Source: an uncultured Christensenellaceae bacterium
GTDB taxonomy: Bacteria > Bacillota > Clostridia > Christensenellales > Pumilibacteraceae
Direction: 5' to 3'
Assembly (NCBI GenBank): GCA_910587805.1
Contig: CAJUNM010000047.1
Coordinates: 1-10,732, forward strand
DNA length: 10,732 nucleotides
Shown: positions 6,805-10,732 of the stretch, one piece after another
Numbering within the stretch: the stretch's first letter is position 1
How the letters are laid out: each line of letters starts with the position of its first letter
Notes under the pieces: model-generated
Told to the model about the DNA's origin: nothing
What the model saw: only the letters and a program-made list of their open reading frames with translations
The model's database searches: none
Made by a program: the position numbers and the translations under genes

Positions 6805-6941
6805 GCGATCGCGGATCGATTTTTTAATTTCTATACCGCTTTTTTGAAATTAACATTTACTTAAAGCTTTTTTTCACAAATATTTACAACTCGTTAAAGT
6901 CTTTCGCTTGACGCACTTATTCACTGTCAACTTTTCAATAT
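6805..6941. other. AT-rich intergenic spacer, no gene seen
   Basis: This is AT-rich DNA between the LRR promoter and the small ORF. It holds a 7-bp inverted repeat TAATTTC/GAAATTA around 6827-6854 that lacks a U-tract in either direction, and one half of a degenerate direct repeat (6928-6945). No convincing terminator for the polyphosphate operon was found here. Confidence 0.6.
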
Positions 6942-7046
6942 TCACTTCTTACTTCCGAATATCCATAACTCTCTAATGTATACTGATTTCCGATAAGCCA
7001 TAACCCGCAATTTTTCATTATTCATTCCTTCATTTTTCACTTTCAT
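6942..7046 (-). CDS. Possible small ORF downstream of ppk1 (34 aa, uncertain)
   Basis: The ATG at 7046 is 19 nt past the ppk1 stop and follows a Shine-Dalgarno-like GGAG (7052-7055) with a 5-nt gap. The frame runs 34 codons to TGA. The product starts MKVKNEGMNN and ends LWIFGSKK. It is basic, with no signal or clear transmembrane segment. Against it: the 5' half is low-complexity 'AATGAAAAATGAAGGAATGAATAATG' type DNA seen in junk spacers, and the family is unknown. It could equally be degenerate repeat DNA. Confidence 0.22.
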   Translation of the reverse strand: MKVKNEGMNNEKLRVMAYRKSVYIRELWIFGSKK

Positions 7047-7065
7047 TACTTCTCCGTTTAGCGAT

Positions 7066-9129
7066 TTACAATGAAAACTTGCCTTTCAGAAATCTTTCCT
7101 GACTGTCGATCGATTCTTCGGTGCAGTCGTCGGTCGGCGTAACATAACTGCCTTTGCATGTAAGCTCGCGCGCTTTCACGTTATCCGCGAACATAACGGT
7201 AAGCATGCCGAAAATTCTGTCGGCGATATTCTTATCGAGCACGGGCGTAGCTATCTCGACGCGTTTATCGGTGTTGCGCGTCATGAGGTCCGCGCTCGAA
7301 ATAAACATCGCTCTATCGTCGCCGTCGCCGAAACAGTATATGCGCGAGTGCTCCAAAAATCTGCCTACGATGCTTATGACGGAAATATTCTCGGTCTTGC
7401 CCGCGACTTTCGGAAGCAAACAGCAAATCCCGCGCACTACGAGTTTTATCTCCACTCCGGCGCGGCTTGCCGCGACGAGCTTGTTTATTATCGTCTTGTC
7501 GGTGAGGCTGTTCATTTTGGCGTAGATTTTCGCTTTTTCGCCGCGCTTCGCCTTTTGCGTTTCGCGCTCGATATATTCAATGATCCCGCTCTTGAGCGTT
7601 TTGGGCGCGATAAGCAGTTTTTCGTATTTATGTTCGGTATTGCAAATGGCGATATTGCGGAAGAACGCGACCGCGTCTCTGCCTATCGCCTCGTCGCTCG
7701 TAATTATATTGAGATCGGTATAAAGCTTGGACGTCTGCTCGTTGTAATTGCCCGTGCCGAGATGCGTTATATACCGAATATCCCCGCCGTCCGCGAGCAC
7801 CACTGATATTATCTTGGAATGGACTTTGTAATTGCCCATGCCGTAAATAATGGTACAGCCCGCCTCGCGCAAAACCTCGGCAAAATGCAGGTTGTTTTCC
7901 TCGTCGAACCGCGCGCACAGCTCTATTACGACCGTGACTTCCTTGCCGTGCTCGCTCGCCTTTTTGAGCGCGTCTACTATGCGCGAGCGGCTGTCCAGCC
8001 TGTAAATGGTTATCTTTATCGACGCGACGCGACTGTCTTCCGCGCACTCGTCGATAAGGCGCACGAGCGTGTCCATGCTGTCGAACGGATACGCCATAAA
8101 AATATCGTTATCGAGCGCCGCTTCCAGAACGGACGCGCCCTGCGGCACGGGCGGACGCAGCGGCGGCGCGCTTTTGTACTTTAGCGCGGGCAACGCATCT
8201 GCCGGCACGAGCGCGCCGAGCGACATCAAAAACTTATAATCGAAACAATGTTTTACCGTGATGCAATGCGACTTTTTGAGATTTATCGCCTTGAGCACGA
8301 ACGCGCGGATCCCGTCCGCGCCCGCGTCGATCTGCAACCGCACCGCATCCTGCGCGCCGCGCAGTTCCACCTTTTTCTTTAAGAACTTGGAAAAATCGAA
8401 ATCGCGTTCTATGTCCGCGTCGTCCACCGACGCGTCGAAATCCGCATTGCGCGTTACGCGCAGCATTGCTTGGCTTTTTATCTCGTACCCGTCGAACACC
8501 GACGCGCCGAACGTGCGAATAAGCTCCTCCGCCGTTATGACTACCGTCTTTTTTCCGCCGTCTATCTTGAACACGCGCGGCAGCTTGGGGCTTATCGCCA
8601 TAACGCCGTACATCAGTCTGTCCGACTTGGTCAGCTCGAACATCATATAGCAGTTCATGCCCTCGAAACGGATCATAGGGTGCTTTGCGTCGAGCACCAT
8701 CGGCGACAGCAGCGGCAATATATGTTCCTCGAAATACCGCTTGCACTCGGCGCGCTGTTTGTCGGACAGCTCCGCGCCCGTTTTGATCTTCAGCCCCGCC
8801 TTTGACAGTTCCTTTTTCAGCTTGACGTAAACGCCGTCGGCAGCGCGAAAATAATCCTCGGCGCACTTGAATATGCCGTCGATCTGCTGCTTTGCGGTGA
8901 GATCGGTTTTGTTCTCGCGCGCGTCGGGGTCTATCTTGGCGTCGTTGGTGAGGCTGCCTACGCGCACCATGAAAAACTCGTCGAAGTTGGAATGGAATAT
9001 CGACAAAAACTTGCACCGCTCCAATAACGGATTGGTGTTGTCCGACGCCTGATCGAGCACGCGCTTATTGAACAGCATCCACGAATATTCGCGGTTTACG
9101 TATATATCCTTAATGAACGGAGACGCCAT
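7066..9129 (-). CDS. ppk1: Polyphosphate kinase 1
   Basis: PPK1 reversibly makes inorganic polyphosphate from the terminal phosphate of ATP; in this family it is often membrane-associated as an oligomer. The protein has 687 residues, matching the usual length (E. coli about 688). The N-terminal domain is clear (YVNREYSWMLFNKRVLDQA from 10; SNFDEFFMVRVGSL at 47-60), followed by the head domain and the two phospholipase-D-like catalytic domains. The phosphorylated histidine is expected to be His437 in KVHSK. His456 in THLGTGNYNEQTSKLYTD and His594 in EHSRIYCFGDGDD match the other conserved histidines, followed by SSADLMTRN (611-619). IYRLDSRSRIVDAL (375-388) and VIELCARFDEENN (401-413) are also family motifs. 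The start overlaps the ppx stop in TAATG, and the ribosome site AGGAG (9136-9140) lies inside the last ppx codons, so translation is coupled. Confidence 0.98.
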   Translation of the reverse strand: MASPFIKDIYVNREYSWMLFNKRVLDQASDNTNPLLERCKFLSIFHSNFDEFFMVRVGSLTNDAKIDPDARENKTDLTAKQQIDGIFKCAEDYFRAADGVYVKLKKELSKAGLKIKTGAELSDKQRAECKRYFEEHILPLLSPMVLDAKHPMIRFEGMNCYMMFELTKSDRLMYGVMAISPKLPRVFKIDGGKKTVVITAEELIRTFGASVFDGYEIKSQAMLRVTRNADFDASVDDADIERDFDFSKFLKKKVELRGAQDAVRLQIDAGADGIRAFVLKAINLKKSHCITVKHCFDYKFLMSLGALVPADALPALKYKSAPPLRPPVPQGASVLEAALDNDIFMAYPFDSMDTLVRLIDECAEDSRVASIKITIYRLDSRSRIVDALKKASEHGKEVTVVIELCARFDEENNLHFAEVLREAGCTIIYGMGNYKVHSKIISVVLADGGDIRYITHLGTGNYNEQTSKLYTDLNIITSDEAIGRDAVAFFRNIAICNTEHKYEKLLIAPKTLKSGIIEYIERETQKAKRGEKAKIYAKMNSLTDKTIINKLVAASRAGVEIKLVVRGICCLLPKVAGKTENISVISIVGRFLEHSRIYCFGDGDDRAMFISSADLMTRNTDKRVEIATPVLDKNIADRIFGMLTVMFADNVKARELTCKGSYVTPTDDCTEESIDSQERFLKGKFSL

Positions 9130-10289
9130 TATTCGCTCCTCTCGGCTTTCTTTTTGTCCGCTGTCGTATTTTTCGCCGATTTCGCCGATTTCGCCGATTT
9201 CGCCGATTTTTCTGCTTTAGCCGATTTCGCGGTCGACTTGCCGGACTTCGCGGACTTTGCCGGCTTTGCCGCTTTGTCGGATTTTTTCGCCGACGCCGCG
9301 CTCGGCTTTTCGGCTTTGGGCTTTTTCACGAGCAGTTGTTCCACGAACACGGGCACGGGCGACGAAAGATCGACCTTTTCGCCTTTTTCCTTGCCCGACG
9401 CGACGAGCGCCAAGTATCCTTCTTTGACGCCGCAGTCGCTGATTATAACGCTGTCGGGCTTAAACTGTTTCAAAAGCTCTTTGAGAATTATCGCCGCAAC
9501 GGGCACGGAATTGATCTTTTCGGGCGCGGTTTTCATGATAACGGGCGTGCGTTCCGCGCTCGTCAAAAGCATCTGCGCGAACTTTTTGTACTTATCGTAG
9601 CCGAACTCCGTGCCGAGCTTGTTGCGCTCGCAGAACTCGCGGTACGCCGCGTACACCGCGTCGTTTATACCGCCGACGAGCACTGCCGTAGCAAACTTTT
9701 TCTTGCCGGGCAAGCCCGCCTCGTCCGCCTTTTTGCGTATCGCCTTTTTGATCTTTTTCGCCTCGTCCGCCGTAGGGAAAACGTCCGCAACGAACTTGTT
9801 GCGCAGCTTGATCGTGCCGAGATCGAGACACACCATTTCGCTCTTGTCGTCGTTGGACAGATCGCAGCATTCCACGCTCGCGCCGCCTATATCGATAAGC
9901 ACCGAGCGGTCGAGCGCCGCATAACGCCTGTTCGACAGAAAATCGCAGTACGCCTCCGTCCCGCCGTCGAGATGATTTATCACTATGCCGGTGCGCTGTT
10001 TGATCGTCTGCGCGACCTCGGCAATGTTGTCGACGTTGCGCAGCGCGGACGTGGAAATAACATAGCACTCGTCGACGCCCACCGCCTTGCAAGCCGACCG
10101 CGCGGTAATAAGCGCGTCGATTATCTTTTCCATGCCGCGCCGCGAAACCGTCTTGCCGTCGAAATAATCGATGACCGATATGTTTATGCGATCTTTGTAT
10201 ATCGACTCGAATATGCCCGTTGCTTTGTCGCCCTCGGCTATTACCGTGGAAACGCCCGTAGAACTTAAGTTTATTACTGCGTACTTCAT
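9129..10289 (-). CDS. ppx: Exopolyphosphatase / Ppx-GppA family phosphatase with Lys-rich tail
   Basis: This ASKHA-fold enzyme (386 residues) is likely to hydrolyse terminal phosphates of polyphosphate or to act on pppGpp. Recognisable elements: STSALRN (79-85), the catalytic Glu region LDGGTEAYCDF (107-117, Glu112 expected), the second phosphate loop LIDIGGASVE (131-140), LDLGTIKLRNKF (155-166), VGGINDAVYAA (205-215) and ISDCGVKEGYLA (283-294). The first phosphate loop, usually DxGSNS, reads INLSSTG (6-12), so its Asp is Asn7. It lacks the long C-terminal HD-type domain of E. coli PPX. Residues from about 322 to 386 form a disordered Lys/Ala/Ser-rich tail. GGAGGT (10296-10301) sits 6 nt before the ATG, an ideal ribosome site. 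It is followed directly by ppk1. Confidence 0.9.
   Translation of the reverse strand: MKYAVINLSSTGVSTVIAEGDKATGIFESIYKDRINISVIDYFDGKTVSRRGMEKIIDALITARSACKAVGVDECYVISTSALRNVDNIAEVAQTIKQRTGIVINHLDGGTEAYCDFLSNRRYAALDRSVLIDIGGASVECCDLSNDDKSEMVCLDLGTIKLRNKFVADVFPTADEAKKIKKAIRKKADEAGLPGKKKFATAVLVGGINDAVYAAYREFCERNKLGTEFGYDKYKKFAQMLLTSAERTPVIMKTAPEKINSVPVAAIILKELLKQFKPDSVIISDCGVKEGYLALVASGKEKGEKVDLSSPVPVFVEQLLVKKPKAEKPSAASAKKSDKAAKPAKSAKSGKSTAKSAKAEKSAKSAKSAKSAKNTTADKKKAERSE
9174..9209 (-). repeat. 9-nt tandem repeat (x4) coding for the Ppx tail
   Basis: Four identical copies of CGCCGATTT on the plus strand (coding AAATCGGCG, Lys-Ser-Ala) run in frame near the C-terminus of the ppx product. Degenerate versions (GACTTCGCG, GGCTTTGCC) continue upstream to about 9275. 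DNA-level identity of the copies suggests recent slippage expansion, and copy number may vary between strains. Confidence 0.85.
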
Positions 10290-10295
10290 TGCATT

Positions 10296-10301
10296 ACCTC
10301 C
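10296..10301 (-). promoter_or_regulatory. Strong ribosome binding site of ppx
   Basis: GGAGGT on the minus strand lies 6 nt before the ATG at 10289. It fixes the start: the ATG-like triplet between it and the start reads ATG CAA TGA and cannot be used. Confidence 0.9.
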
Positions 10302-10345
10302 GTTTTATCGCGGTTTTATGATCTTATGTATTTTGTTTTTTATAA

Positions 10346-10400
10346 GGTTGAGATTCTTCACTTCGCTCGCATGCTCGCTCGTTCAGAATGACAAGAAAAC
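10346..10400 (-). repeat. Dispersed intergenic repeat, copy C
   Basis: On the minus strand it reads GTTTTCTTGTCATTCTGAAC, a GAGCGAGCATGCGAGC palindromic centre, then GAAGTGAAGAATCTCAACC. Its ends match the core of copy A (GTCATCCTGA...GAAGAATCTCAACC) and its TCTGAACGAG block matches copy D. It lies about 45 nt upstream of the ppx ribosome site, possibly inside the ppx 5' leader. Confidence 0.65.
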
Positions 10401-10407
10401 TATCTGT

Positions 10408-10437
10408 ACTATAAAACATATTTATCGACGTATCCAA
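10408..10437 (-). promoter_or_regulatory. Weak candidate promoter for ppx-ppk1
   Basis: On the minus strand, TTGGAT (10432-10437), an 18-nt spacer and TATAGT (10408-10413) is the best pair I find upstream of ppx. The -35 matches only 3 of 6 positions. If real, the mRNA leader would be about 110 nt and would include repeat copy C. Confidence 0.25.
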
Positions 10438-10459
10438 GCGTTACTTGTACCGCCGTTTA

Positions 10460-10570
10460 TTCCGCCCGAGCAACAACACCCGCACCGCCCGTTTTTTGTC
10501 CTACGTAGCAGCCGCAGGCTATTCTGAGCCATCGGCGAAGAATCTCAACCTTTATACCGCGTAAGCGGCT
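10460..10570 (+). repeat. Dispersed intergenic repeat, copy B
   Basis: It starts with the same 26 bases as copy A (10460-10485). It then has GTTTTTTGTCCTACGTAGCAGCCGCAGG, which matches copy D on the opposite strand, then ATTCTGAG...GGCGAAGAATCTCAACC and a closing hairpin CCGC-GTAA-GCGG (10557-10568). It thus combines blocks of A and D, showing that one repeat family is present in mosaic forms. Confidence 0.75.
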
Positions 10571-10610
10571 ATAATATGATTGCTTTACGTTATTACATAA
10601 TATCGCATAT

Positions 10611-10732
10611 AGCCCCCTCTGTCACGGCTAATGCCGTGACATCTCCCCCGATTGGGGAGACGGGACATTACACGCACAAAACTCCCGTTGTCCCCTCTCG
10701 GGGAAAATGTCCGAGCTTGCGAGGACAAAAGG
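10611..10732. repeat. Cluster of small hairpins, probably another dispersed repeat, cut by the window edge
   Basis: Four hairpins in 113 nt: TGTCACGGC-TAAT-GCCGTGACA (10620-10641, 9-bp perfect stem), TCTCCCC-CGATT-GGGGAGA (10642-10660, 7 bp), TCCCC-TCTC-GGGGA (10691-10704), and TGTCC...GGACA (around 10709-10727). No open frame or promoter is seen. The pattern resembles high-copy intergenic elements of gut Clostridia; that family assignment is from memory. Confidence 0.55.

Noticed and set aside
6827..6854. Inverted repeat TAATTTC/GAAATTA as a ppk1 terminator
   Set aside because: The stem is short and AT-only with a 14-nt loop, and no U-tract follows on the minus strand.
9174..9209. Tandem 9-mers as a CRISPR-like or iteron array
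   Set aside because: There are no spacers. The repeats are in frame within the ppx coding region and explain the Lys-Ser-Ala tail.
9135..9324. Ppx tail as a PASK motif (target of lysine polyphosphorylation)
   Set aside because: PASK motifs need many acidic residues around lysine. This tail is Ala/Ser/Lys with few Asp or Glu.

Overview
The window looks like chromosomal DNA of an anaerobic Bacillota (Clostridia-type) bacterium, probably uncultured and gut-associated. This is inference from gene content: a DUF815 ATPase, an ArsP_2-type permease, an AlkZ-related protein and a BspA-like leucine-rich-repeat lipoprotein. It is supported by textbook sigma-A type promoters, GGAGG-type ribosome sites and dispersed intergenic hairpin repeats. 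I cannot place it below class. No rRNA, tRNA, CRISPR array, transposase or phage gene was seen.

Layout, left to right. (1) 1-3202 is a minus-strand operon read right to left from a near-perfect promoter at 3173-3202: DUF815 AAA+ ATPase, then a His-rich-loop metal/metalloid permease 2 nt later, then a two-helix membrane protein 12 nt later. Two tandem intrinsic terminators (84-111, 14-41) close it. (2) 3300-3937 is a divergent plus-strand gene for an AlkZ-related protein with its own consensus promoter. Both divergent promoters sit so close to their start codons that the two mRNAs should be leaderless. (3) 3938-4151 is a convergent intergenic gap made largely of two opposed copies of a dispersed repeat, plus a short plus-strand terminator. 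(4) 4152-6804 is one large minus-strand gene for a secreted LRR_5/BspA-like lipoprotein. Its promoter carries a run of nine G between the -35 and -10 boxes, the architecture of phase-variable promoters. (5) 6805-7065 is an AT-rich spacer with degenerate repeats and a possible 34-codon ORF. (6) 7066-10301 is a minus-strand, translationally coupled polyphosphate pair, ppx/gppA-like then ppk1. The Ppx protein has an unusual Lys/Ala/Ser-rich tail coded partly by a 9-nt tandem repeat. (7) 10302-10732 has no gene. It holds two more copies of the dispersed repeat and a cluster of short hairpins that runs to the window edge.

Functionally the window contains a polyphosphate turnover module, a likely metal-export operon, a surface adhesin/binding protein that may switch on and off, and a possible DNA-repair-related protein. 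I see no clear new multi-gene system. The strongest leads are the poly-G promoter, the pair of leaderless promoters and the lysine-rich tail on the Ppx protein.
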